Source: an uncultured Paracoccaceae bacterium (lineage in GTDB: Bacteria > Pseudomonadota > Alphaproteobacteria > Rhodobacterales > Rhodobacteraceae). Taken from it: a stretch of 45,675 bases of DNA. Below are positions 25,401-33,239 of this stretch, in pieces (the stretch's first letter is position 1; each line of letters opens with the position of its first letter). Both the position numbers and the translations under genes were made by a program. The DNA is taken from positions 1-45,675 of the forward strand of contig CANLDN010000017.1 of the NCBI GenBank assembly GCA_947489445.1, given 5' to 3'. The notes below the pieces were generated by a model. It saw nothing but the letters and a program-made list of their open reading frames with translations. It made no database searches and was not told the DNA's origin.

Positions 25401-25961
25401 TCAATACGTCCAGTTCCCAGAGCGCATCTCACGTAAGATTGACAATGCGATCCAGATCACTCCGGCGCTTGCAATGATCTCAGCAATGGTCATCACAAAG
25501 GCGGGCAAGGCAATGGCTGCAAGTGTCGGCAGAGTTCCGATTGCCCAAAGCAGCAAAGCGGGTCTGGGGAGTGCCCTTGCCCGGTAAAGCGTCGCCGCGA
25601 AAAGCAGGACGCCAAGAACATACAGAATGACGGCTGCGAATATCGCCAGTCCTGTCGTTCCCGCAGTCAATGTTTCAACTGTGACCGGATCAAGCGAGGG
25701 AAAAACAAAAGCATCCGTAAACAGAAAACCAGCTATGCCCAGAAAGCCAAACGTTGCAAGCAAGACTCCTGCGAGGGCCGCCGCACCAGTTTTTTGATGC
25801 GAATAGACGTAGAGCGCCTGTAGGCCAACGACGCCCAGGCAAACCCCGATGAAGTTCATGAGCCGGGTTGCCGTTTCAGGCATGAAATCAGCGAAGATGT
25901 TCAGCACGCCGGAAACGGCGAAAGCTACGGCGCCGAAAGCGACGAAAGAATTGATACGCAT
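25401..25961 (-). CDS. Integral membrane protein (possibly DUF4386-like)
   Basis: A 186-residue protein with about six hydrophobic segments (e.g. FVAFGAVAFAVSGVLNIFA, GVLLATFGFLGIAGFLF, AIFAAVILYVLGVLLFAATL) and no catalytic motif. It is divergent from the MarR-type gene across only 50 bases that contain a palindrome, so it is probably the regulator's target. It may be a transport or stress-related membrane protein; the family assignment is tentative. Confidence 0.7.
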   Translation of the reverse strand: MRINSFVAFGAVAFAVSGVLNIFADFMPETATRLMNFIGVCLGVVGLQALYVYSHQKTGAAALAGVLLATFGFLGIAGFLFTDAFVFPSLDPVTVETLTAGTTGLAIFAAVILYVLGVLLFAATLYRARALPRPALLLWAIGTLPTLAAIALPAFVMTIAEIIASAGVIWIALSILREMRSGNWTY

Positions 25962-25982
25962 GGCAGTCTCTCATATAATGGC

Positions 25983-26001
25983 ATTTGATATAGTATCAAT
26001 T
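25983..26001. promoter_or_regulatory. Palindromic operator between membrane protein and MarR genes
   Basis: TTGATA-TAG-TATCAA (25985-25999) is a perfect inverted repeat of 6+6 around 3 bases. Adding flanking bases gives 9-base arms with one mismatch. The size and the 50-base divergent spacer are typical of MarR-family operators. A TATAAT-like hexamer lies at 25974-25979. The element would let the regulator control both itself and the membrane protein. Confidence 0.7.
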
Positions 26002-26011
26002 GGTATGAAAA

Positions 26012-26467
26012 ATGACAACACCCGAATTGAAGTCACCCGACGAAGAGGCCCTCTCGACCCTACCCCTTGGACTTCTGCTTGGTCGCATAAGCGCAACATT
26101 CCGGATGCAACTGCTTGAAGCCTGTCGAAGGGTTAGCGAAGATGTGCGTCTCATCGGCTTGGCGATGGCAATCGAGAGCAATCCTAACGCCACCCAAGCG
26201 AGCTATGCTCGCTTTCTCGGTATCGACCTCAATACGGCGAGCCGATTGATTAACCGCGCTGAGGAAAGCCAGTTGCTGAGCCGTGTGCCATCCCCTGCCG
26301 ACAGGCGTGCGTTTGTTCTAGAATTATCAAAGGACGGACAGGATTTGGCCAGTACCGGTGTCCGCGCCGTCGAAGAGATCGAGGCAAAAATTGAAAGTGC
26401 GATTGGTAAGAAGCAGTATCTGGAATTTCGAAAAACCGCAGAACAAATCCTTCGCATTACCACTTGA
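26012..26467 (+). CDS. MarR-family transcriptional regulator
   Basis: A 151-residue winged-helix regulator: an N-terminal helical dimerisation part (LGRISATFRMQLLEACRRV), a helix-turn-helix NATQASYARFLGIDLNTASR, and the wing with the family motif RVPSPADRRAFVLELSKDGQ (the DxR signature is in ADRRA). Such proteins respond to phenolics, drugs or oxidants. It is divergent from the membrane protein gene with the operator between them. The start is ATG 26012. Confidence 0.9.
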   Translation: MTTPELKSPDEEALSTLPLGLLLGRISATFRMQLLEACRRVSEDVRLIGLAMAIESNPNATQASYARFLGIDLNTASRLINRAEESQLLSRVPSPADRRAFVLELSKDGQDLASTGVRAVEEIEAKIESAIGKKQYLEFRKTAEQILRITT

Positions 26468-26514
26468 AAAATGTCTGAACCCTATGCCCCATGACACGAG
26501 TTAACCGCCAAGGC

Positions 26515-26570
26515 GGCTGCTTTCGGGAAGCGGGCGTTCCCTGGAACTAAGCAATGTCCGCTTTGTCCCG
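26515..26570. repeat. Degenerate dispersed intergenic repeat, copy near rluB
   Basis: The stretch from GGCTGCTTTCGGGAAGCGGG to GCAATGTCCGCTTTGTCCCG (26551-26570) contains words related to the other spacers listed (AATGTCCGC, GCTGC). It lies in the 170-base spacer between the MarR gene and rluB; the rest of that spacer shows nothing else. Confidence 0.4.
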
Positions 26571-26637
26571 GCGGTCAAAACAGATCATACAACAGAACGT
26601 ATTTGCAGTGGCCCGGCCTTGCCTCTAAACGCGGGGC

Positions 26638-27450
26638 ATGACTGATATACCCAAAGATGGCGACCGCATTGCCAAGGTTTTGTCCCGTGCGGGCATTGCC
26701 AGCCGCCGTGAGGCGGAGCGGATGATTGAGGCTGGCCGCGTGTCGGTCAATGGTAAGGTGATCGTGAGCCCCGCGCTGAATGTCACCAATGACGACAAAA
26801 TTGTCGTTGATGGCAAGCGGGTGGGCGAACCTGATCCGCCGCGCATCTGGCTGTATCACAAGCCTGCGGGTCTTGTGACGACCGAGCGGGATGAGCGGGA
26901 TCGCGAGACGGTTTTTGATGCCCTGCCTGATGATTTGCCGCGGGTGATGTCGGTGGGGCGGCTTGATATCAACTCTGAAGGCTTGTTGCTGCTGACCAAT
27001 GATGGCGGTGTGAAACGAAAGCTGGAATTGCCCAGCACCGGCTGGCTGCGCCGGTACCGGGTCCGGATCAACGGATCGGTGAGCGAGGCAAAGCTGGATC
27101 AGTTGCGCGCGGGCATTACGGTTGACGGGGTGTCCTATCAGCCGATGGTCGTCACGTTTGACCGCCAGCAGGGTGCCAATGCCTGGCTGACCGTGTCGAT
27201 CCGCGAAGGCAAGAACCGCGAAATCCGCCGCACGATGGAGGCGATTGGTGTGACCGTGAACCGCCTGATCCGGGTGAGTTACGGGCCATTTCAGCTTGGC
27301 ACGCTCAAGCAGGGTGAGGTTGAGGAATTGAAACAACGTGTGGTGCGCGATCAGCTTGGCATTTCGGGCAAACCCACCCCGACACGGGTACGCAAATCGC
27401 CGCGCGACGCAAAAAGTAGCAAGTCATGCCACCCGAAGAAACGGTCATAA
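26638..27450 (+). CDS. rluB: 23S rRNA pseudouridine synthase (RluB-like)
   Basis: A 270-residue enzyme with an N-terminal S4 RNA-binding domain (RIAKVLSRAGIASRREAERM, then IEAGRVSVNG). The catalytic motif is GRLDINSEGLLLLTNDGG with Asp110, and KNREIRRTMEAIGVTVNRLI near the end is typical of the RsuA/RluB/E/F family. It isomerises a uridine of 23S rRNA (helix 89/90 region in the RluB/F group). The C-terminus is a basic tail. The subtype (RluB rather than RluE/F) is likely but not certain. Confidence 0.88.
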   Translation: MTDIPKDGDRIAKVLSRAGIASRREAERMIEAGRVSVNGKVIVSPALNVTNDDKIVVDGKRVGEPDPPRIWLYHKPAGLVTTERDERDRETVFDALPDDLPRVMSVGRLDINSEGLLLLTNDGGVKRKLELPSTGWLRRYRVRINGSVSEAKLDQLRAGITVDGVSYQPMVVTFDRQQGANAWLTVSIREGKNREIRRTMEAIGVTVNRLIRVSYGPFQLGTLKQGEVEELKQRVVRDQLGISGKPTPTRVRKSPRDAKSSKSCHPKKRS

Positions 27451-27672
27451 TATCGCTAACGGTGGGACGTGCGATGACCTTAAAAGACCTTTCAGCCCAA
27501 CGCGCAACCGTTCGGCGCTTCGTCGTCGGGCATGCGGTGTTCGGCCAAGTGTTTCACTTCCATCATGTATTCACTTCATGGCCGAGACGCGCCTTACTGA
27601 GAGCTAAAGTCAGGTTTCGACACTGTTCCCGGAGACCGGTCGACATTTGTCGGCCGGCACGAGGTCAGTATT

Positions 27673-28614
27673 CTAGTTTGTTTCCAGCTCATCGTTGATA
27701 CGGTTAGCCGACTTGCCCATCATATCCCCAACAAAGTCGCCGATTTGGTCGACGGGAATCTCGGTATCGCCGATCTTAACTGAAGCTAACCCCTCACTAT
27801 TAAATGTGGCCGTGGCACGCCAGGCAACCCCGGCCCAAGCGTCATATCCAGGCGCGTTTGCAGCTTCCGCGCCAAGGCGTGCACCAGGACCTGGTACCGG
27901 CAGAATCATAGCGGCCCCTGCAGCCGCACCGATGGCTGCAGCGGCGGCATCGGATATGGAATAAGCTCCACCGAAGTTGACGCTTACAGTGACGGTTTCG
28001 CCTTCCTTTACGTCCGGGATCATGCCGTTACTGCCATCGGACTTCCATTCCAGATCGCTTGGCAGGGAGTCAGAGCGAACATTGACGAAAACCAAACCCT
28101 CTGTATTCGCCAAGGCAGGGATTTTGATTTTCTTGGCATAACAGAAACCGAGTTCGGAATTGATATTGCCTTCAGAATCCAGGGCCACCTTGCCAACTAC
28201 GGATTGCCCGGGCGCGTTCAGGCCAAGTGCGTTGAAAGATGTCTTATCACCGGTTGCAAAGGACTCCAGACCGAAGGTGCGGCCACGTGGCCCAGTGACG
28301 CCTACCACAAGCGCATCTGGAAGCACGGCATCAACAACGTCGCCCACAATCTCTTTGATCTTCAGGGCGCTTTCCCGGGAAGTGATCGGCATAGGATCAG
28401 GTTGACCCAGCGCGCCGCCAGTTGGATCATTGGTGTAAACGGCCTGCAGGGTGCGCGCCGCGGTCGCTGGTATGCCACCCTCAAGCTTAATCGCTGGCTC
28501 TGTGTCACCATTGATGATCTTTTCGAGCACATCATCGGGGACAGTAATCTTATCATCGACCTTACCCGGGACGTTCATCGGCTGTGAAAAGTCCATTGCG
28601 GGGTCGTATTCCAT
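27673..28614 (-). CDS. Hypothetical protein with Gly/Ala-rich hydrophobic segment
   Basis: A 313-residue protein with no recognised family. The N-terminus (MEYDPAMDFSQPMNVPGKVD) is acidic and lacks a signal peptide. The centre is beta-rich (e.g. VVGKVALDSEGNINSELGFC, GLVFVNVRSD). Residues about 225-250 form an Ala/Gly-rich hydrophobic stretch (DAAAAAIGAAAGAAMILPVP). The tail is ATFNSEGLASVKIGDTEIPV then a helix. A single long frame with normal Rhodobacteraceae codon use supports a real gene. The start has no strong ribosome-binding site. The role is unknown; a membrane-active or bacteriocin-like protein is only speculation. Confidence 0.6.
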   Translation of the reverse strand: MEYDPAMDFSQPMNVPGKVDDKITVPDDVLEKIINGDTEPAIKLEGGIPATAARTLQAVYTNDPTGGALGQPDPMPITSRESALKIKEIVGDVVDAVLPDALVVGVTGPRGRTFGLESFATGDKTSFNALGLNAPGQSVVGKVALDSEGNINSELGFCYAKKIKIPALANTEGLVFVNVRSDSLPSDLEWKSDGSNGMIPDVKEGETVTVSVNFGGAYSISDAAAAAIGAAAGAAMILPVPGPGARLGAEAANAPGYDAWAGVAWRATATFNSEGLASVKIGDTEIPVDQIGDFVGDMMGKSANRINDELETN

Positions 28615-29048
28615 GGTTTTGATACTCTAATCAGCAGGATTGGCAATTCCTGCACTTGCGGCATCCATCGTCATCTGGGCCCTCCTTCTTGCGTGTCCGC
28701 ACAAAGTAGTGACCGATCCTTTCATCAGCATTACGGTGTTTTCCGGGGCTTTATCGGATGAAATGAACAGAGGCGTTGCATGAACCGAACCTTATGCCCC
28801 AACCATTTCTGGATGATTACGGAGTGGCGACAGGTTCGATTGACTCGTCTACGGTTCGCAAAACAGCGATCGTGATCGACTTGCGGTCACGACGCCCGAA
28901 GCACTTTATGCCGCAATGATTGCACCGCCCAACCAGGCAAAAGTACTAAATACCGCTCGACAAGGGGGAAAAAGCGCGCGACTTGAACCTTGTCCTGTTA
29001 CTTGCGTTGTGCATTGTAGCTGCAAAAGAAAATACCGGGGGACATCTT
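28615..29048. other. Intergenic region upstream of the TerC-like cluster
   Basis: About 430 bases between divergent genes. It must contain the promoter for the 29049-35448 cluster and that of the hypothetical protein. No good gene is visible. The frame of the TerC-like gene remains open back to a TTG at 28983. The stretch 28711-28880 is low in similarity to anything else in the window. Confidence 0.45.
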
Positions 29049-29894
29049 TTGGCCGACCTTCTAACGCTGGAAAACGCGACAAATCTGATTATGCTGTGCT
29101 TTTTGCAAGCTGTGTTGGGCTTCGATAACCTTCTTTATATCTCGATCGAAAGTAAGCGCGCACCCGTCGCACAACAGCAGACCGTCAGGCGCTGGGGCAT
29201 TATTCTGGCCGTCGCAATGCGGCTGATCCTGCTTTATGCGATGATCAAACTGATTGGTGCGTTATCGGCCCCGTTTTATACCTTTACCTGGGATGGGGTG
29301 ATCACGGGCGGCGTCAATTTCGCCACGGTCGTCTTTGTCTTCGGTGGTATTTTCATCATGTATACGGCTGTGAAAGAGATCAGCCACATGCTGTCGATGG
29401 ATCATCTGGACCACGATGTTGAGGGCAAAAGTGGTAAATCGGCGGCGCAGGTCGTGGGGCTGATCGTGTTCATGAACCTGATCTTTTCCTTTGATTCCGT
29501 ACTGTCCGCGATTGCGATCACCGATGTGATCCCCATTCTGGCCGCAGCAATTATCTTGTCGGGCCTCGCGATGCTGCTACTGGCTGATGGCGTGACCCGA
29601 TTTTTGGAAAAGAACCGCATGTATGAGGTACTGGGCCTGTTCATTCTGTTGATCGTTGGTGTCGTCCTGCTGGGTGAGGCCGGACAGGCTGCCGTGCACG
29701 GGGTTGAGGCGATGGGCGTGCCCCATGAGGAGGCCAAGGATCAGGCCCTGCGCATCTTTGATCGCGAGATTATCCCGATGTCGAAATCGACTTTCTACTT
29801 CTCGGTTGTGGTGTTGTTTGCGGTGGAAATCCTGCAATCCGGCTATAATCGCAAGTTGAACGCAGAACGGGCTGCATTGCAGAAACACTCGTAA
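29049..29894 (+). CDS. TerC-family integral membrane protein
   Basis: About 281 residues, TerC family (DUF475-like branch): LENATNLIMLCFLQAVLGFD then NLLYISIESKR, a central FVFGGIFIMYTAVKEI, and the signature FMNLIFSFDSVLSAIAITD with acidic residues inside the membrane. About seven transmembrane helices. TerC proteins take part in tellurite resistance or metal ion (Mn2+) export. The start is chosen at TTG 29049 because GGGGGA lies 6 bases upstream; another TTG at 28983 would add 22 hydrophobic residues. It is the first gene of a probable operon with TelA. Confidence 0.88.
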   Translation: MADLLTLENATNLIMLCFLQAVLGFDNLLYISIESKRAPVAQQQTVRRWGIILAVAMRLILLYAMIKLIGALSAPFYTFTWDGVITGGVNFATVVFVFGGIFIMYTAVKEISHMLSMDHLDHDVEGKSGKSAAQVVGLIVFMNLIFSFDSVLSAIAITDVIPILAAAIILSGLAMLLLADGVTRFLEKNRMYEVLGLFILLIVGVVLLGEAGQAAVHGVEAMGVPHEEAKDQALRIFDREIIPMSKSTFYFSVVVLFAVEILQSGYNRKLNAERAALQKHS

Positions 29895-29950
29895 AACAGC
29901 CGCAGCGCACTTATCTGAAGGCAGAAGCAAAATGAGGGAGCGGCACATAG

Positions 29951-30157
29951 ATGATGCGTTTGATCTTGTTGATTTTGTTTGTCGCCGCGGTGCTGACGTT
30001 CTTTACGGCGGCGATAACAACGATGCAGGCTGTGGTGTCGGTGACACGGCAGGCCACTAAGGAGGATACGATGCAAGCGACGTTCAAACGTGTGGCATAT
30101 GTGTTGCTGGTGGTACTGCTGATCGGCATTGCCACCGGCTGGCTGGGGTCCGCCTGA
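29951..30157 (+). CDS. Small two-helix membrane protein
   Basis: A 68-residue protein with two hydrophobic helices (MRLILLILFVAAVLTFFTAA and AYVLLVVLLIGIATGWLG) joined by a short polar loop. The stop overlaps the start of the XpaC-like gene (TGATG), which marks them as coupled. ATG 29951 or 29954 may be used; AGGGAG lies upstream. It has no known family; by position it may be a membrane partner of the XpaC/TelA proteins. Confidence 0.7.
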   Translation: MMRLILLILFVAAVLTFFTAAITTMQAVVSVTRQATKEDTMQATFKRVAYVLLVVLLIGIATGWLGSA

Positions 30158-31059
30158 TGGCCAAGCGTTTCGGCGGACAGTTCAGCCCTGATGGGGCCGA
30201 TCCGCAGGCAGATGCAATCCGCGAGGAAATCGTGGATCAGCGTATGGTGGCCAAGGCTGGTTCACGGGCGAATGTGCTGTTTGTCCCTGCTGTTATTCTG
30301 GTTTTCACATCCCTGAATGAAGGTCCAGTGACGCTGGTTACCGCATTGATCGGCGGTGGTGTCCTGACGCTGGCCGCATGGTTGCTGCGCGAGGGATTAA
30401 AGGCAGAGGCGGCTTACGACGCCCGCCGCGTCGCCCGTCGCCCTGCGATCCCCCGCAAGATGATGGCGTCGGCCCTGACTGGCATTGGCGCTGCAATTGC
30501 GGCTTATACGGGTGATAGTGGTCTGATAGGCTCTGTCCTTTATGGTGTGGCCGCATTGGGCTTGCATGTCGCGGCGTTTGGTATTGATCCGCTGGCAGAC
30601 AAGCGGATGGAGGGGATTGATACCCGCCAGCAGGACCGTGTGGCCCGCGTGGTGGATCAGGCCGAGGCGCATCTGGATGTGATGCAGTCACAAATCGAAG
30701 CACTTGGGGATCGCAAACTGGAAACCCGTGTGAGCAGTTTTCGCGCCATAGCCCGCAAGATGATCCGCACGGTCGAGGAAGACCCCCGCGATTTAACCGG
30801 CGCGCGCAAATTTCTGGGCGTCTATTTGATGGGTGCGCGGGACGCGACAATGAAGTTTGTCGATCTTTATGGCCGCAACAAAGACGCCGATGCGCGCGCA
30901 AAATACGAGGCGCTGCTGGACGATCTTGAGCAGAATTTCGCCGCCCGCACCGAAAAAATGCTGCTGGATGATCGCAGTGATATGGATATCGAGATCAATG
31001 TGCTACGCGACCGCTTGCAACGCGAGGGTGTGCACCTGAATAACAAGGGGAATGAGTAA
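30157..31059 (+). CDS. XpaC-like protein (5-bromo-4-chloroindolyl phosphate hydrolysis family)
   Basis: A 300-residue protein. The N-terminal half has four hydrophobic segments (LFVPAVILVFTSLNEGPV ... GGVLTLAAWLL, ... GTGIGAAIAAY-like, ... LYGVAALGLHVAAFG), and the C-terminal half is a helical domain with RARKLETRV-like acidic/basic pairs (DRKLETRVSSFRAIARKMI). This layout is that of XpaC, usually encoded next to TelA. Despite the name, its true function is unknown; an envelope-stress role is inferred. Start and stop overlap both neighbours by one base. Confidence 0.87.
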   Translation: MAKRFGGQFSPDGADPQADAIREEIVDQRMVAKAGSRANVLFVPAVILVFTSLNEGPVTLVTALIGGGVLTLAAWLLREGLKAEAAYDARRVARRPAIPRKMMASALTGIGAAIAAYTGDSGLIGSVLYGVAALGLHVAAFGIDPLADKRMEGIDTRQQDRVARVVDQAEAHLDVMQSQIEALGDRKLETRVSSFRAIARKMIRTVEEDPRDLTGARKFLGVYLMGARDATMKFVDLYGRNKDADARAKYEALLDDLEQNFAARTEKMLLDDRSDMDIEINVLRDRLQREGVHLNNKGNE

Positions 31060-32249
31060 TGTCCGAGACAATCCGCCAAAAGGCCGAAGCCAGCCTTGCC
31101 GAAGTTGAAAAGGTGACCGCCGTTGTGCTGGCTGAACCGAAAAACGAGCTGGTGACAATCGAACAGGCCGACAAGCCGACCACCGAAGCCATTACCACGC
31201 GCATGGCCGAGATTGATATTGATGATACCAATTCCATCGTTTCGTTCGGGTCTTCCGCGCAGGCGGAATTGCAGGAAATCAGCCAATCCATGCTGGCCGG
31301 TGTCCGCAACAAGGATGTAGGCCCCGCGGGCGACAGTCTGCGCAATATCGTGACAACCATTCGCGGCTTTTCAATCTCTGAACTCGACGTCCGCCGCGAG
31401 CGCAGCTGGTGGGAAAAGCTGTTGGGCCGTGCCGCGCCAATGGCCAAGTTTGCGGCCCGGTTTGAAGAAGTGCAGGGCCAGATCGATTTCATTACCGATG
31501 ATTTGCTCAAGCATGAACATGTGTTGTTGAAAGATATCGAAAGCCTTGATGTGCTTTATGACAAGACGCTGCAATTCTACGACGAACTGGCGCTTTACAT
31601 CGCGGCGGGTGAGGCAAAGATTGACGAGCTGGACACAAAGACCATCCCCGCCAAAGAGGCGGAAGTCGAAGCTGCCCCCGAAGACAAGGCCGTTATGAAG
31701 GCGCAGGAATTGCGCGATATCCGGTCGGCCCGGGATGATCTGGAACGCCGGGTGCATGATCTGAAACTGACCCGGCAGGTGACGATGCAGTCCCTGCCCT
31801 CGATCCGGTTGGTGCAGGAGAATGACAAATCGCTGGTGACGAAAATCAATTCGACCTTGGTGAACACCGTGCCGTTGTGGGAAACGCAATTGGCGCAGGC
31901 GGTGACCATTCAACGATCCGCTGAGGCCGCCGAAGCGGTGCGCGATGCCAATGATTTGACCAATGAATTGCTGACGGCCAATGCCGAAAACCTGCGGGAT
32001 GCCAACCGGGTGATCCGGACCGAGATGGAACGCGGTGTGTTCGACATCAACGCGGTCAAAGAGGCCAACGAACATCTGATCGCAACGATCAATGAAAGCC
32101 TTGAGATTGCGGATGAGGGCAAGCGCAAGCGGGCTGAGGCAGAGGTTGAGTTGCAGAAGATGGAGACCGAGCTGAAGGAAACGCTGGCATCCGCCAAAGC
32201 CCGCAAAACCGGACAAGGCGACAGCATTGGCGGCGCGGCAGACAGCTAA
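31059..32249 (+). CDS. telA: Toxic anion resistance protein TelA
   Basis: A 396-residue soluble, highly helical protein of the TelA family. The central signature WWEKLLGRAAPMAKFAARFE then EVQGQIDFI, the DLLKHEHVLLKDIESLDVLY segment and the C-terminal coiled coil (EANEHLIATINESLEIADEG onward) match members associated with tellurite or toxic-anion resistance. The molecular function is unresolved. It starts in the stop codon of the XpaC-like gene (TAATG). The next gene begins 6 bases after its stop. Confidence 0.93.
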   Translation: MSETIRQKAEASLAEVEKVTAVVLAEPKNELVTIEQADKPTTEAITTRMAEIDIDDTNSIVSFGSSAQAELQEISQSMLAGVRNKDVGPAGDSLRNIVTTIRGFSISELDVRRERSWWEKLLGRAAPMAKFAARFEEVQGQIDFITDDLLKHEHVLLKDIESLDVLYDKTLQFYDELALYIAAGEAKIDELDTKTIPAKEAEVEAAPEDKAVMKAQELRDIRSARDDLERRVHDLKLTRQVTMQSLPSIRLVQENDKSLVTKINSTLVNTVPLWETQLAQAVTIQRSAEAAEAVRDANDLTNELLTANAENLRDANRVIRTEMERGVFDINAVKEANEHLIATINESLEIADEGKRKRAEAEVELQKMETELKETLASAKARKTGQGDSIGGAADS

Positions 32250-32255
32250 GGCATC

Positions 32256-33212
32256 ATGACGATTGGGGGTTCAGCTTTGCGCGGCATGACACTCGTCACT
32301 TTGACGGGTCTTGCAGGCTGTGCAGAGTTTTCCACACCCCCTTTGCCGCCGGAGCCACCGGTTGAGGTGGTCATCCCACCCGAACCGGTGATCACAGAGC
32401 CAAGCCAGGCCAGCAAAGATCTGGCCGTTTACTACCGCCGTCTGCAAAATGATCTGCTGGTACAGGGGCTGATGCGCGGCGATGGTGGTGGGGCGGATAC
32501 GCCGTTCACCGATACCGTACTGGCCCGGAATTTCGTGCGTATCGCGCTGTTTAATGAATATCGCGATGACAGTGATTTCCGCACACCGCAGGCGACCGTA
32601 TCCAAGCTGCGCCGCTGGACCCAACCGATCCGTATGTCGGTGGAATTTGGCAATACTGTTCCGCTGGACCAGCGCGAAATGGATCGCGCCAGTGTCAGCG
32701 CCTATGCCGCCCGCCTGTCACGCCTGTCAGGTGTGCCGATTACACTGACCGATGAAGACCCAAACTATCGGGTGCTGTTTCTGGGCGAAGACGACAGACG
32801 CGGCTATGGCGACCGCTTGCGCGAGCTGATCCCCTCAATTTCTGAAGCCACTGTGCGCGCCTTTGTGAACCTGCCCCGCGACCAGCTTTGCGTTGTGATC
32901 GGGACCTTTGCACCCGGCCAGTCCAGTTATACAAAGGCAATCGCCTTGATCCGGGCCGAACATCCCAATCTTATGCGGTCCGCCTGCATTCACGAAGAAC
33001 TGGCCCAGGGCATGGGTCTGGCCAATGACAGCCCCGGCGCGCGCCCGTCCATCTTTAACGATGACGAAGAATTCGCGCTGTTGACGGGACATGACGAATT
33101 GCTGATCCAGATGCTGTATGATCCGCGCCTGCAGACAGGGATGCCGCCCGATCAGGCCGCGCCGATTGCACGGCAAATCGCTACCGAAATTCTCGCGTCC
33201 GGCGCAAGCTGA
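32256..33212 (+). CDS. DUF2927 lipoprotein
   Basis: A 318-residue predicted lipoprotein: a short signal sequence with lipobox LTGLAGC (Cys near residue 22), then a Pro-rich linker. The DUF2927 domain follows, with RIALFNEYRDDSDFRTPQ, the strand PIRMSVEFGN, and the conserved segment CIHEELAQGMGLANDSPGAR. The HEE-N-D arrangement suggests a metallopeptidase-like fold without a full HExxH. It would face the periplasm. Its place inside the TelA cluster links it to the same envelope process. Confidence 0.85.
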   Translation: MTIGGSALRGMTLVTLTGLAGCAEFSTPPLPPEPPVEVVIPPEPVITEPSQASKDLAVYYRRLQNDLLVQGLMRGDGGGADTPFTDTVLARNFVRIALFNEYRDDSDFRTPQATVSKLRRWTQPIRMSVEFGNTVPLDQREMDRASVSAYAARLSRLSGVPITLTDEDPNYRVLFLGEDDRRGYGDRLRELIPSISEATVRAFVNLPRDQLCVVIGTFAPGQSSYTKAIALIRAEHPNLMRSACIHEELAQGMGLANDSPGARPSIFNDDEEFALLTGHDELLIQMLYDPRLQTGMPPDQAAPIARQIATEILASGAS

Positions 33213-33239
33213 CGCACCGCACTTTAAGGAGACCACAAT

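Noticed and set aside
27426..27698. Open frame of 90 codons after rluB
   Set aside because: Low-complexity, His/Arg-rich content, no ribosome-binding site, and it overlaps both the end of rluB and the end of the minus-strand hypothetical gene.
28832..28870. GGTTCGATT-like T-arm suggesting a tRNA
   Set aside because: No acceptor stem, anticodon arm or D-arm can be drawn around it.
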